This document shows, one piece after another, positions 25,189 through 37,558 of a stretch of 64,000 bases of DNA (positions within the stretch are counted from its first letter, which is position 1; each line of letters starts with the position of its first letter). Origin of the DNA: Diphasiastrum complanatum (Eukaryota > Streptophyta > Lycopodiopsida > Lycopodiales > Lycopodiaceae); contig CM055099.1 of NCBI GenBank assembly GCA_029204225.1, forward strand, positions 62,195,890-62,259,889, written 5' to 3'. The notes under the pieces were generated by a model. The model saw nothing but the letters and a program-made list of their open reading frames with translations. It had not been told where the DNA came from and did no database searches. The position numbers and the translations under genes were made by a program.

Positions 25189-26410
25189 CAATTAACTTAC
25201 CTACAAAGGGACGACAAAGACCTGAGCACATTTGTACGAAAGATTAAAGACCTGTTTATTTCTTTGCAAAATTCTGGCGCGTTAAATGCAATTTCAAAGA
25301 AAAAACAGCTTAGTTATTTTCTTCGAGCCCTATCCAGGTCATTCCACACAACTCGAATCTTATTGGCAAAAGATGCGACAATGACACTTCAAAAGGTGAT
25401 AGATGGAGTTAAAGAGGAAGTAGAAGCTCGTGAACGCTATGACGACAATGGTGATTCCGAAAATGCTCTATTTACTCAGAAGAATAAATCTTCTAACAAG
25501 TCTAAGTTTGAGAGGAAGTCGTCTAAAGAATGAGTCTAAGACAAATGATCAACAATCTGGAAAACAACAGAAATATTCTGGTGATAAGAATATCTGCAAC
25601 AAATGCAAAAGATCAGGTCACACAGAAGATAAGTGTTGGTTAAATCCAAAGATTGAATGCATTCATTGTCATAAACAGGATCATGCAGCAGTAGATTGTT
25701 ATCAGAATCCCAGAAATAAAAAAAAGCAGAATCGAAGCGAACTTTCAGATTCAAACTATGTCGAAGACAAAGCAGAATGCTCCAGAGCAGCAGAAGACAG
25801 GGCAACAAGGAACTTAGCAGCTTATGTTAGTGCTGATCTATGTTGTTCATCTAATTCAAAAATTCAAGAAGTAGTACTTCTTGATTCGGGAGCTACCTCA
25901 CATTTTGTTTTCTCGAAACAAATTTTATCTGAGTACAAGAAGACAAACTATTCGAGGTTCATTATACTTGGAGACGATTCTAAACACGTGGTTGATGTAA
26001 CTGGTGTATAATAGCTAGACACAAATCAGGGAGACAAGAAACTAGAGGAAGTTCTCTATGTCCCTACTCTTAACAAGGATATTCTATCAGTAGCAAAGAT
26101 AGTCGATACAAGCATGTAAGTAACCTTCACAAAGAACTCTTGTAAACTGTTCAAGGAAGATTCTGATAACCTAGTTGGTAAAGGCAATAGAAAAGAAATT
26201 TTGTATCACTTGAACATTCGAACAAGAATCGAACAAGCCAATCAAACTCAGGAATCGACAGATATATTGTGGCACAAGATGATATGTCACATGAACATGG
26301 AAGCCTTGTACCAAGCCAACAAAAGTCAGAGAATCGAAGGAGTCGAAATCAAAATTAGAGATATTCGAACTACCCGCGAATCCTGTCTTAAAGGCAAGAT
26401 GACTAGAACA
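25180..26410 (+). pseudogene. copia gag, protease and pre-integrase remnant E3
   Basis: Gag helical part (25180-25530), a frameshift near 25520, then two zinc knuckles CNKCKRSGHTEDKC and CIHCHKQDHAAVDC (25590-25690), protease with the intact active-site motif LLDSGATSHF (25880-25910), and a pre-integrase region with WHKMICHMN (26270-26300). Stops occur near 26009 and 26119. The frame ends where the duplicated chimera (26411) begins, so integrase and RT are absent. Confidence 0.85.
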
Positions 26411-27955
26411 CTAACCCAATGTAATTTCTATAGTTTCGTCATCTAATCTTCTGCAAATTGTTTCAATGCATAATAGATTGAATAAAATCTTACTTCCTCA
26501 GTGTTAGTTGTCCTAGTAAATTAATTGGAATTATAAGCACAGTGCTTTCGTTGCACCATTTTATATTTCTAACAATAAAATTCTAACTATCTATACCCCG
26601 GTTTATGACCGGGTGGTATTATCTTTGGGATACCAGTTCGATCCATACCAGTTTGAAGTTTGCAAATTATGTCTATGTCCATACTCGACTGGTAATAGAA
26701 AACTTATTTTCTTTGATACCATAGATCCGCCTAGTATTAAAAAATGAGGAGTACTCCAATACCATGACCGGGCTGGTATTTAAAATAGTGAGACCCACCC
26801 AACACTGGTTACAACCCCAAATTGGAGCTGATGTGGAAGCAGCTAGATGTACAACTTTGGATTCAACAATGCAATTAGCTTTGATCCATGAGCAAAAATA
26901 CCCTTCGACGACTAAAATATACCAAAAACAAGGGATGACTGCAATCAACACATCTTATAATACGTTTGGGACTCCAAAGTCTCAATCTGGTACCAGTCAG
27001 TTTTATAAGTCAAACATCTTGCCGATAAACCAGGAACTAAAGTTGTTGGGAAGGGAGCGGTATATACAATGATAATGCCTTTGATGACATATCGATTTAT
27101 AGCCGGAACTTAAAAGAACATGCTCAACACTTGGAAGTGGTTTTGGAATTGTTGCGGAAATATAAATTGTTCGCCAAGATGTCAAAATGTGAGTTCGCCC
27201 GACAAGAGATTGAGTATTTGGGACATATGGTGACTAAAGATGGCATCAAGGTGGATCAACGTAAGGTCGAGGTGGTTAAAAAGTGAAAGAGCCCGAAAAC
27301 TTTGTGACATTTAAGAGGATTTATGGGATCTGCATGTTATCATCAACGATTCATATTCAATTTTTTAAGGATAGCAACAACACTCACACACTTGTTGAAG
27401 AAAGGAAAATTCGAATGGAGTGAAAATGCTCAGAGGAGCTTTAATCGATTAAAGGAGGCCTTGGTGAATGCTCTAGTTTTGGTACAACCAGACTTCACTT
27501 TACCTTTCAAGGTGACTGTTGATGCAAGTGGAAGTGGATTAGGAGCCATACTAAGTCAGAAGGATGGTGTGATTGCCTATGAGAGCCGTAAAGTTGGTCT
27601 TATCGCAAACAGGCTGAATGGATCCAATTATCATTTGTGGAAATTTAAGATGAAGACCTTGCTATTCGCAGCGACTTATGGGATGTTGTTATAGGTAAAG
27701 AAGTAAATCCTGAACACAACGACTCAAAGTGAAAATCAAAGGACGGTAAAGCTTTTGTGCTTATTATCCTCAATATATCAGATACACATATTGGAGACAT
27801 AGTTGAAGCTAAAACGTCAAAGACGTTTGGGACATCTTGAACTCACCATATGACGTGAGGGACGTAACTACTAAGTTACATCTACGAAGGAAATTCTTCA
27901 CATTCAAAATGTATGTTGGTGATTCACTTCAGAGTCACATTACTCAGTTTAAGAA
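26411..27955 (+). mobile_element. Ty3-copia chimera, copy 2
   Basis: Close duplicate of 6614-8230 with the same internal joint (Ty3 RNase H to copia gag near 27595), the same palindromes near 26590-26780, and the same TGA for Trp at about 27283 and 27730. It lacks about 79 bp present in copy 1. After 27955 the copia gag continues, so copy 2 keeps more of the copia part than copy 1. Confidence 0.85.
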
Positions 27956-28620
27956 TCTCTTGCAATAGATGGCCGCTGTTAGATCAGTCATAGACGATTA
28001 AGATGTATTTATGACATTGCTTTGAAGCTTGCCCTCTACATATGAGAACTGGGTGATGATCATATTGACACACTTAGATTTAGCTCTTACTAGAGTTATC
28101 ACTGTGTTGCTGCAAGAAGATAATATAAGAAGTCAAGACACTCCGTCTACTTCCTCCTCTCAGGCTCTATATGTCAACAAAGGCTCTAAACGACAGAAGC
28201 AGAAAAGCTCCAAGAAGGCTACAACGAATCAGAAGCCGACTCAAGAACAATCATCTACATTACACAACAGAGGTACATCGACAACATGTTAGTCAAATAT
28301 AATCTGATGAATAGCAAGTTAGGAATGTTTGTTGCATTGCCAATGGACAACAACTATCTATAAGAACGTAAATCACACTTTTTCAAGCATAGTAGCACAC
28401 GTTTTGGAGTGTTATATGTATGTATATGGGCGCTGTACCAAAAAGGCAGAGGGCTGCCCACTAGTGTTGGACTGCCTTTTGGATACACTTTTGTGTCTGT
28501 TAAACATTGAACCGAAGGCCTCACCTCACTCTCAACCGGAGACCTTAGTAAAATCTCAATCGGAGACGTCAATAGACTCTCAACTGAAGAAAACAGACAA
28601 GAGAACAAGATGCTAAGGGT
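27956..28620 (+). pseudogene. copia gag C-terminal remnant
   Basis: Continuation of the copia gag in copy 2: LPSTYENWVMIILTHL and a Lys/Gln-rich tail (28029-28292), with stops before it (27967, 28000, 28024). 28430-28610 reads a Ser/Glu/Thr-rich linker and is only tentatively copia. Then sequence of the opposite-strand Ty3 element begins. Confidence 0.6.
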
Positions 28621-28658
28621 TGTGGTATAGTTTACTTCAACAAACACCAATTGCCTGC

Positions 28659-29918
28659 TCAAGAAACGTATGGAGAAATCCTTGCCATACTCGTCTGGTT
28701 GTAAACAAGTCGTGCCTTGCTGGCATAATCAATTATAAAGATGCGATAATAGTGACCTAGAAAGACGTAAACTTCCTTCATTGTTGTAGATAAGGGCATT
28801 TCAATTATTACCTTGATCTTTGAAGGATCGGTAGAAATACCATCCTTTGAAATGATATGTCCGAGTACTACCCCATGGGTGACCCAGATTTGACACTTAT
28901 TAGGGTTGAGTGAAATTCCAAACCCACGGTAGTGAATGAAGATTTTTTCTAATGCTTTGAGGTGCTTGTCGGCTGAAGAATGTACACCTAAATCATTGAG
29001 ATAAATCTCGACAATCCAATGTAACAGGTCTTGAAATGCCATTTGCATGACCTTCTGAAACGTTAAAGGGGCATCACATAAGCCAAAAGGCATTATGTTA
29101 TAAGCATAAACCCCATTCTCTGTTGCAAAGGCTATCTTGTGTCTATCTTTAGGGGCTATTTGGATTAGGAAATAGCCATTGAAACTGTTGAGGAAGCTGA
29201 AAGCTTCAGCTCTTGCCATTTCCTCAAGGATTTGTGTAGTTAAGGGTAAGGGAAAATGTTCTTCTTTCGTAACCGCATTAAGATTCTTTAGATCGACGCA
29301 GATACAAAGCTTTTCATTTTTCTTGGGTACGATCACAATGGGTGATACTCAATCAGTATGTTGAACTTCATAGATGAATACAAGATCCAACAATTTCTTA
29401 ATATCTTCATCGATCCGCTCACGATAAACAGGGTTACTTTGGTACGGCTTAGCCCGAATAGGCTTACCGTTCTCCTCTAAAGAAATCATATGGACCACTA
29501 TTTTAGACGAGACCCCTTTCATCTCAGCATAATTCCACGCAAATACATCTTTGTATTTACAGAGTAAGGTTTCCAAATCAGAAAGTTGACCTGATGTAAG
29601 ATGGGCTCCAACGTGAACAATGTGATCCACATCCTCATCAGGATCTTTCAAGTTTAAGGTGATTGTTTAAGCGGGTCCTTCACAGGAGTGAGAACTTTGT
29701 GTGGGTTCCCGGTGTGGCAGTGGTAACTGGATAACAACGTCATCCAGTGTGAAGTCTTTAAACTTTTGTGGGAGATCAAAAGGTGGTTCCACAAAGTTTT
29801 CGGAAACTTTTGGAATCATTTGCGTTGAGGCACTATCAGACGTGGAAGTTTGGTCTGAATGTTTGGTTTTTGTTTGTCTAGACAAGGGCTTAATCGGTTG
29901 CTTAAGCTTCTCACGCAT
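28659..29918 (-). pseudogene. Ty3 reverse transcriptase region E7
   Basis: Three open frames in a row. 29918-29667 is an acidic protease-RT linker. 29651-29349 reads YKDVFAWNYAEMKG and KPIRAKPYQ, the start of RT. 29336-28659 reads RT proper: PKKNEKLCICVDLKNLN, FSFLNSFNGYFLIQI, MPFGLCDAPLTFQ. The catalytic box reads YLNDL, so one catalytic Asp is replaced. Two stops interrupt it: one near 29667, and a TGA at 29349-29351 where Trp is expected (before VSPIVIVPKKN). RNase H and integrase are not found downstream. Inactive. Confidence 0.88.
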
Positions 29919-30055
29919 CTATTTTTGACGTTCGGTTAAATTTGTATCAATAGTTTTAGTTTTTTGTAACCGAGGTTTTTGAGATTGTTAAGGGGGTGAT
30001 GAGGTTGCCTCTCTTATCATGTCGGTCTCTTCAATTCACAAACTTCTCAAAAAAA

Positions 30056-30889
30056 TGATAGAAAATTGTGAAAAACTGCTTTCTAGCTTAAATAGAATTC
30101 AAAATTTCTCATACATGAAATGACTATAGCATCTTAAGATCAGTTTGGCTTTGATACAAAGTGAAACTTCTAGAAGTTCACCAGTGTGGCATCGATGTAC
30201 TTTCAAAGTGTGAATGATCTTTCTAAGCTTTGTGTTTGCACATAGATCAATTGTAGATTGAAAACCAATATCTATCTCTAGATTCTATGGCTAAATCACA
30301 ATCTAACATGCTAACAATCAATAATTGATTACTTTCACATGAGTGGAGAAAGTACAAAGAAAATTATTGTGTGAGCAAAGACTTCTCCTTGGGTAGAGAG
30401 AGAATGTGCAATTCGAGCTTACAAGGAAAAAATCCAAAATGACTAGAGAATAGCTTCAATGCTTGAGTCATCAACAAAAATGGTGAGAAAACTCACTTAC
30501 ATATATAGTGGATGGTACTAGCTTGAGGTAGATCAAGCCTTGATTCTTATTGGTCCACTTCTAAGAGTAGTTTCTACCAAAAATTTGACACCTACCACTT
30601 TGCATGTTGAGAAATGCAACTTCATCTATATTTTCCTTTTTCTAGAATACATATGTACAAATGTTCATGCATGTGCCAATACAAGTTTGAGTTTGCTTTG
30701 CATGTCACTTTTGGCAAACTTGACTTAATGCATGTGGATTGGCTTGAGTTCCTAACAACCCATTTTTGGCCTTTTCAAGTTCTAGAACTACATGCATGAT
30801 GAAAATTTCATCAACCCCAAAAGTCAAGATGGATGGCTTTTTTATTTTCAACACTTGGATCTAGGTAGACCTTCACTTGGCAATTTTCA
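30056..30889 (+). mobile_element. copia-type LTR (5' LTR)
   Basis: Begins near TGATAGAAAATTG and ends CAATTTTCA, partial mirror images, just before a spacer TAG and the primer site at 30893. About 834 bp, without coding frames. No partner LTR or gag follows, so only the 5' end of the element remains. The left boundary is approximate. Confidence 0.65.
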
Positions 30890-30892
30890 TAG

Positions 30893-30907
30893 TGGTATCA
30901 GAGGAAG
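30893..30907 (+). promoter_or_regulatory. copia primer binding site (initiator Met tRNA)
   Basis: TGGTATCAGAGGAAG matches the copia primer consensus TGGTATCAGAGC over its first 11 bases. Confidence 0.85.
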
Positions 30908-32438
30908 GCTTTGCATCGCTCAGAAGGTGGAGTTGCTTTTTGTTTTTTCCCAGCTTTTTGGTATTTCCTCCTTGGATTTTACTTCCTGGTGGTGGAATTG
31001 ACCTCTAAGTAAGTTAGTTTTCTTATTCTAGTTTGCTTTCAGCCTAATGATGATTATTGTGGAAATTTTCCATAGAAAATGATGAAACTTTATGGATTTC
31101 TGACAGTTTTTTCCTTTTTTGAGCTAGTATTCAATGTGTTTGTTTGAAATTCATCGAAGCTATTGATCTTGAACATTTTTTAGAATTGTACTTGCTATTT
31201 TCTAGTCATTATGATTGATTCTAATGATTGCATGTTAGTTGAAAAGTCAAAATTAGACTTAGATAGTGATTTTTAGCCACAAATTGGAGTTTTTGGGCTA
31301 GAAATGGGCTATATGAACCATGATTGACTAAAATCAAAACTTTTAGTGCTTGCATGTAATTGAATTATAGTAGATATGGCATGATGCCTATTTTTGAATC
31401 TTCTTCTTGTTATTATTCTTGTTCACTGCATTTGTGTATTTTTGGTGCATCTTTATTTTTCATACTCTTTTTTTCTCATCCATGCCTATGTGTTAGAGAA
31501 TTCAAATCGAAAGTATTGTGTTAAGCATAGAGTACTCCTACCTACATCATAGTCTTCACCAATAGTTAATCACTGTCATTCTGAAGATTATTAGATTATC
31601 GCTTTCCTTTCCAAGAGCATTCCATTCATCACCATATCCATGATAACCAGATTATCGACCTTAGTGCACACGTCTTCTCAAGAAGCTATTAGAAGACCAA
31701 GCTTTACTTATGCTACTAAATATTCCAGCCATGATACTAGTTATCATAGGCAGTTATCATCATAGTTTCTATGATCCTATCAAAGCAATCATCCGTAGCA
31801 ATCAATGACATCACGTTTCAGACACTGGAGTATACAAAGAGCACCATTATCAATCACATATATGCTAGAACCATTTGTATATCTGGACATGGACAGCGGT
31901 CCATCGCACTTTTATCATGATTATATGCTGTAAAATGTGTACAGTAAAGCATGCATGCAATGTACTGCAAAATAGCAGGAAGAAATCATTTTTTCTTGAA
32001 AAAAACCAGCACTGGCCAGCGCCCAAATCCGCTCCAGAAAGAGCGCTAGCAAGCGATAGTGCTCATATCATAAAGTATGAAAGTTTATGCGAACATTTGG
32101 CTGGCTGTCCAGGCCAATCATACACCAAAAGAGGCTGAGAAAATACCTTAAAAAAATGCCCACAACTACTCCTTGAAGTAGCGCTTGTCTGTAAGAGTGT
32201 TCAATCACAATTTGTAGGCCAATCTTTGTTACTACACAACAATAATCATAGCAGGTTGTAAGCATTCATTCCAAATCATAAAGCACAACATACATCCTTC
32301 ATAATCAGCGAGCTACCATTTTTCAAATCATTCTCACCTTTGTTTGCAGTATTGTATCACCGATTGATCTTCCAATAGCACTCACGAGCATTCTCTTCAA
32401 TCACAATCACAATATGGTAGAGCATCGGGAGAGAGCAT
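30908..32438. other. Element leader, then region with no recognised gene
   Basis: The first ~100-500 bp is probably leader of the copia element whose LTR ends at 30889, but no gag frame follows. The remainder is AT-rich with open frames below 90 codons and no similarity I recognise. Confidence 0.4.
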
Positions 32439-32476
32439 CGAGAGAGAGAGAGAGAGAGAGATAGAGAGAGAGAGAG
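32439..32476 (+). repeat. Short (GA)n tract with one interruption
   Basis: GA repeat of about 38 bp, interrupted once by ATA. Confidence 0.95.
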
Positions 32477-32924
32477 CATAAGGAGAAGTGAATAGGGTTA
32501 TTGCCCTAAAAGAGACTTGGCATGTCTTCATTACAATAGTTACATGTGTTAGTTGAAAGAGATGTCCTTACATTGGGTTACTCTAAGGCACGACTCTAAC
32601 AATTATTGAAATCCAATGTACATAAATGGATGAGTTGTCAATAGTAATTGCCAGGGTTGTCTTTGGGCAGGTGCTACTTCATCAGGTAAACCCAAACTTG
32701 AACCCTAAACCCTAACTTTGTATACCAAAAGAGCAAAGAAGAGGAGCCAAGAGGAGAGCAAAAGATCGAAGAGGAATTAAGGAGCGAGGAGCCAAGGAGA
32801 GGAGCGATTTCGTTCAAGCAGGAAGAGAGAGCGACCAGCAAGCAGCCAAGAATTGACCAGCGAGTAGCCAAAGGAACAGCATGGTGTGGGTAAGCTTGTA
32901 CCGGCACTAATGAAATCTGAAAAC
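32477..32924. other. Spacer between the short GA tract and the palindrome array
   Basis: No recognised gene. Contains GCGAGGAGCCAAG-type purine-rich short repeats at 32740-32880 and the phrase AACCCTAAACCCTAA near 32700-32715. Confidence 0.4.
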
Positions 32925-33545
32925 AAAATGGCATTTTCGGACCATCAACGCTACCGCTGATGGTCCAGAGCTGCATTTTTCTTTTCGTTTTTCATGTCAA
33001 TCAGTCATTCTGCAGTGAAAGCCGTCTAAGCATGCTATGCGGAAGAGGTCATGGCAGACGAATTCTAAGCAGATGATGGATCTACTAATGTACCAAATTT
33101 TCTGGTAGTGAACAAATCATGTTAAGCAAAACACTTTCAACGGTTCCATCACGACACAATGGCCACCAATGAAAACAAAATGGCAGCTCCAAACCATCAG
33201 CGCTGGTATGGAGCTACCATTTTTCCTTACATTTATGAGCTTGTTTTTGACAAACACAGATGACAATGAAAAAAAAATGGCAGCTCCGGACCATGAGCGC
33301 TGGCGTTGATGGTCCGGAGCTGCCATTTTTTCTTTCATTGCCAACTTTGTTTACGTTTCTTTGCTTGTTTAGAGTTTAGTATAAGAAATCGAAAAAACAT
33401 TGGCAGCTCCAGAACATCAGCGCTGGCGTTGATGGTCCAAAGCTGCCATTTTTTGTTTCATGGTTTATTAAAGTCTCAAAAAAAACAAGAAAAAAATGGT
33501 AGCACCAGACCATCAGCGCCAGCGCTGATGGCCAAGAGCTGTCCC
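32925..33545. repeat. Array of five long palindromes (hairpin units)
   Basis: Units at about 32925-32980, 33177-33224, 33269-33332, 33392-33454 and 33488-33545. Each has an A-run, ATGGCAGCTCC-GGACCAT or a variant, a GCGC-rich centre, the reverse complement, then a T-run. In unit 3 the arms pair perfectly for 23 bp around a 14-nt centre; the centre of unit 5 (CCATCAGCGC/GCGCTGATGG) is itself a perfect palindrome. Unit 2 has lost part of the centre. The spacers differ. Open frames here read nearly the same peptide from both strands because of the symmetry, so I do not call a protein. Confidence 0.9.
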
Positions 33546-34732
33546 CACCCTCTTCTTTCTCCACTGTGCCTTGCAATCTGATTTAGAAACAACAGAAAGA
33601 CGATTGATTACTTGTAGAAAAACATTCGAAGTTACTATTTGAATAAAAGTTTGTGCTTTGGTAATTGTGACAAGCTTGAGTAACTTGTGTATATTGAGCC
33701 ATAGCTGTAGGCTCATTCTTTGCCCTTTAAGAGGAAGGCTGCCCTTCAGCTTCAAGATTTAAAAGAAGTTGATCTTTAGCTCCCAACGTTGCCTGAGCAG
33801 TTCCAATAGAAGATGTAAGCGCAGAAGAGCTAGTTGGCCCCCTTGTTCCAGCTACACATTGTGTGGTCTTGATTGTTCAAAGAGCTGAGACGTGGTACAT
33901 CTTTGATGCGAAATTTCAGCACGCAGGTCCCTATCAGATGGCCCCTTTTTGTAGATAGCTTCGTTTAGAATAGCTTTTGATAATTTTGCTAACAATGTCA
34001 ACAATGTAACTTTCGATAATGACATGGCATTCGTGGTTGTACAATTGTATGTCAATAGCACACAACACCTTCTGTCACCAGTCCTTCGTAGATGGATAAC
34101 GTTCACTACAATGCCAATGAAAGGCTATACTTGTCTAGTATATTGTTGACTCAGGCTTTGCAACCAAAACATAATCCTTCCATATTTATAGTGGCTTCTG
34201 GGCTGTGGAGTGGCCTCAACACAAAGGCAGAATATATGCTCTTAAACATAGGCATCATTTGAAAGTGAATTCAATTAGGTGAATGAACATATAAAACTCC
34301 AAAGAAACAAATTTAGGCAACAGACTGTTTTGACCCCTACAATATCCCATTTATATACATAAAGGATTTCCTTCTTTAGTATCTGTAGAGTCTTAAATTC
34401 TGCAAAAACCATTGAGTTCATGAAAAGAGGTAAGCTATGCCAATAAATATTTTCATAAAGATCTCAGCTTGCTTTGACTTCCATAAAGTTGATTGAGGTC
34501 ATACCTGCCTTTTTTGGTAGCATTGGCCATCCTTTACATTAGTGAATGAATTTTCCAGTGACCATTCCATTGGATTATCTTTCCACAAAAATGGCTCCGC
34601 TAACAACCTTGCCATCTTATATGGCAAGATTTCCCAATGTAAAGGTCATTAGAAAATCCCTTCTCCCATACTTCAAAACCTATCTAAAGACGATCATGTC
34701 ATCTCAAGACAATCACGTATTTTTTTTGAAGT
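33546..34732. other. No recognised gene
   Basis: AT-rich sequence between the palindrome array and the CTAACTA repeat. Open frames are short and not similar to known proteins. Confidence 0.5.
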
Positions 34733-35045
34733 ACTAACTATAACTAACTACAGGCTTGCTAACTATAACTAAATATGTAACCCTGACTATCTTACAGCCC
34801 TGACTAACTACTCACCCTAACTAACTGCTAACCACTCACCCGAACTATCCACTAACTATCTCACTCGTATTAACTATTAACCCTAACTAACTACTCACCC
34901 TAAATAGCTACTCACAACTACAAACTACTAAAACTAGCTACTGTATAGCTCCAAACTGACTACACCCTAACTCATCACCCTAACTAACTGAGAAACTCCT
35001 TACTACCAACCAAGTAAATATTAACCCTAACTAACCAGTAACCAT
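34733..35045 (+). repeat. Degenerate CTAACTA / CCCTAACTAACTA repeat
   Basis: Low-complexity tract built on CTAACTA with six CCCTAA occurrences, spaced irregularly. The plant telomere unit is CCCTAAA, so an old interstitial telomere-like array is possible, but the dominant unit is different. Confidence 0.85.
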
Positions 35046-35209
35046 TAGTAGGTGTGATTTTTGACATTCATATGCCCTGACAAACACGTTTACATGCACA
35101 CACACATTCCTATATAGGCACTTTAATAGAGAAAAAAGACATTCAATTGGTTCTGTAGGGAAGCACCATGGAAAAAACTTGAGAAGGTTATTCATCATAA
35201 AACAGATAG

Positions 35210-35880
35210 CGTGGTTAAACCAAATAAAGGAAAAGTTGTTTTTGCATTAGTCACCGCATCTACATTTAAAGAAAGGTCTTTTCCAATTCAAGATCCTAGC
35301 TTGATGCAAATTCATTCCGTTAAAACCAGTTTAAAAATGACTTCTAGTTCTGGCCCAGGTTTGTTCAGAAGTACATCTCAACGTCTCAAATCTGCTCATT
35401 TTTATGACAGTATTAAAGGCAACAGGGGTGTCAAAGGCATCATTCTTATGTATAGTGGCTTGCTTGTAGGCCTGTACTTTAGCATCAGTAAGATGGGCAA
35501 GAGCAATTCGAAGATCAATAGAGATAGGTGCCAAAAGTTTATAGACGGAAGACTCCATGGCTTGTAGGAAGTCTTGGTAGACTTAAACTCAATAGTACGA
35601 CCGAGAACCAAAGGTACTTGGCAACTCTTAGCTTGACAAAACTCAAAGGAATGCTGATTGTCCGCTTCACATATTTCTTGTGAGAAGGATTCTAGTTGGG
35701 AAGCACTATCCTCATCAAGGTCATCAATAAAAATCAATGGATTTGGTGAGAGAAGGGGTTTAGTGGGGGTAGGGATACCAATAGTCAAAGCATCATTTTC
35801 TTTTTCCAAACAGGCAAATATTGTACAAAATATGAAAATTGCAAAATCTTTTTTCATCCGCAAGGCTATCAACATAATTA
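35210..35880 (-). pseudogene. Unrecognised decayed open frame
   Basis: Two overlapping - strand frames look coding in different parts: 35875-35560 (PTPTKPLLSPNPLIFIDDL, FCQAKSCQVPLVLGR) and 35558-35331 (SVYKLLAPISIDLRIALAHL, FETLRCTSEQTWARTR). A single frameshift near 35560 would join them into roughly 180 residues. I do not recognise a family. It may be a retroelement gag or a host gene remnant; + strand frames over the same bases look like shadows. Confidence 0.3.
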
Positions 35881-36361
35881 GGGAGGTCTATAAAAATATT
35901 CTCAACAATGTTTAGGGTGTCTTTTTTTTATTAATAAAATCCATATGAATCTTAATTCAATCCATGGTAGTCATAAGAGCCACGAAGGAAAAGATTCTAT
36001 CATGATAACCAGCAACACTACTATATGTGGTCATCCATCGCCTATTTACAGGTCTGATGTTATGTTTACACTTGGTCTGTGACCAGTGACGTATGCACAG
36101 ATCCAGATATGTAGTGGGCAAAACTCCCAACACGAATAAGTTTGCCTCCATCATGTTTGATTTTATCATGTGAATTGCATTTCCACGGTAGTTATGTGAT
36201 CGTTCATACTCTTCCTACTCGCATGCAGCTTAGTGCAAAGGCAGTCTATCAGGAATGCCACATTGCCTTCATCAAATCGGATATCTTTCCTAAAGACTTT
36301 GCTTAGATATATTCCCAAATGATCCCTCTGGACAACCTCTACTTTGTTTCGGACCCCTGCT
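35881..36361. other. No recognised gene
   Basis: Short open frames only; nothing recognised. Confidence 0.45.
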
Positions 36362-37018
36362 AGTAGCACTGAGGTGGTGGAACGACGGGTGGAGGCTGCT
36401 AATAGTAGCCAGGATGCGGATTAGTTGGATAGCCTGCTATCCAATAACGTGCCTGAGATTTCAAATCGCACAACTTGCGGCAGCTAAATCCAATAATTCT
36501 TCCACGTGAAACTGAGCAAAGCCAAAAACGGGTGTCAGATATTCTGAGGAAGGCAACCGTAAGCTTGACCTTCTGCCGGATATGGATGGGCATATTTGGG
36601 ATGAGCCATGACACTCCTGATACAGCTACCCTTGATGAACCTTTGGTAAGAAATAAAGTCCTTGTTACAGCACCAAACCAGCGAAACTCAGACACTGATG
36701 GCCTAGCCAACCACAAAAAACTTGCAGTTTTTCAAAAATAGTCCGCTTTACACGATTGCCAAAAATGAACTGCCGTAGATTGTTGCACAAAGAAATCATC
36801 GATGAACAGAAGAAATCCATTTTATGAGCTCAATTCTAGAGTAACGGTTCAATTTCAAGTGCAATAGTCGATGAAGACAATGGAGGATATTCTACAAACC
36901 CGAATGAAGGCAAGTAGAAAAAGTCGAGCTTTCTGGAAGATGAGAGAGAGAGAGACTGAGGTGGTGGAACGACTGGTGGAGGTTGTTGGTAGTAGCCAGG
37001 ATGCGGAATAGATATTTT
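36362..37018 (+). repeat. First copy of a GA-tailed repeat and flanking 60-bp duplication
   Basis: ACTGAGGTGGTGGAACGAC-GGTGGAGG..TAGTAGCCAGGATGCGGA occurs at 36368-36422 and again at 36955-37010. Between them, 36712-36955 is copy 1 of a repeat family (CCACAAAAAACTTGCAG.. to GAAGATGAGAGAGAGAGAG) also found at 37286-37500 and 38039-38160. Confidence 0.8.
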
Positions 37019-37285
37019 TCTGAATTTTCAAAAGTTGAAACAATTTTTAATAATTTGCTTTCCCTACAAATCCCCTAAACCACGAAGAAGAAGAAGTAGC
37101 TCCTTTGCATCATTGCCAGTTCTTTCATATTTTACTCAACCTTCCAGCTCATGCTACTAACTTCCTACCAATAATTACAAGCGCGCATTTGCCTTCTGGA
37201 GAATCCTGCTATCAATATTGAACATGTGGCCTGACAAAGTCTACCCAATGGGAAGGAAGGAAGGACACTGAGAGCCTAGCTAACC

Positions 37286-37483
37286 ACAAGAAACTTGCAG
37301 CTTTTCACAAATCGTCCGCTTCACAGGATTGCCAAAAATGAGCCGTTGTAGACAAATTGATGGCCAGAAGAAATTCAATTCCAGAGTAACGGTTCAATTC
37401 CAAGTGCAACAGGCGATGAAGACGATGGAGTAGCTGCTACAAACACAAAAGAAGGCAAGTAGAAGAAGTAGAGCTTTATGGAA

Positions 37484-37554
<71 letters not shown>
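37286..37554 (+). repeat. Second copy of the GA-tailed repeat, with 68-bp GA tract
   Basis: Matches copy 1 from CCACAAGAAACTTGCAG through TTCCAGAGTAACGGTTCAA to GGAAGATGAGAGAG, then continues as (GA)34 at 37487-37554. Confidence 0.88.

Positions 37555-37558
<4 letters not shown>

Noticed and set aside
28354-28662. - strand open frame of 102 codons
   Set aside because: It overlaps the copia gag tail and Ty3 end in other frames and has no recognisable sequence; likely a shadow.
32925-33545. CRISPR-like array
   Set aside because: Repeats are palindromes of unequal spacing in a plant nuclear context, and no cas genes exist.
33117-33581. Overlapping open frames on both strands in the palindrome array
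   Set aside because: The two strands give nearly the same peptide because the DNA is palindromic; no start context, no homology.
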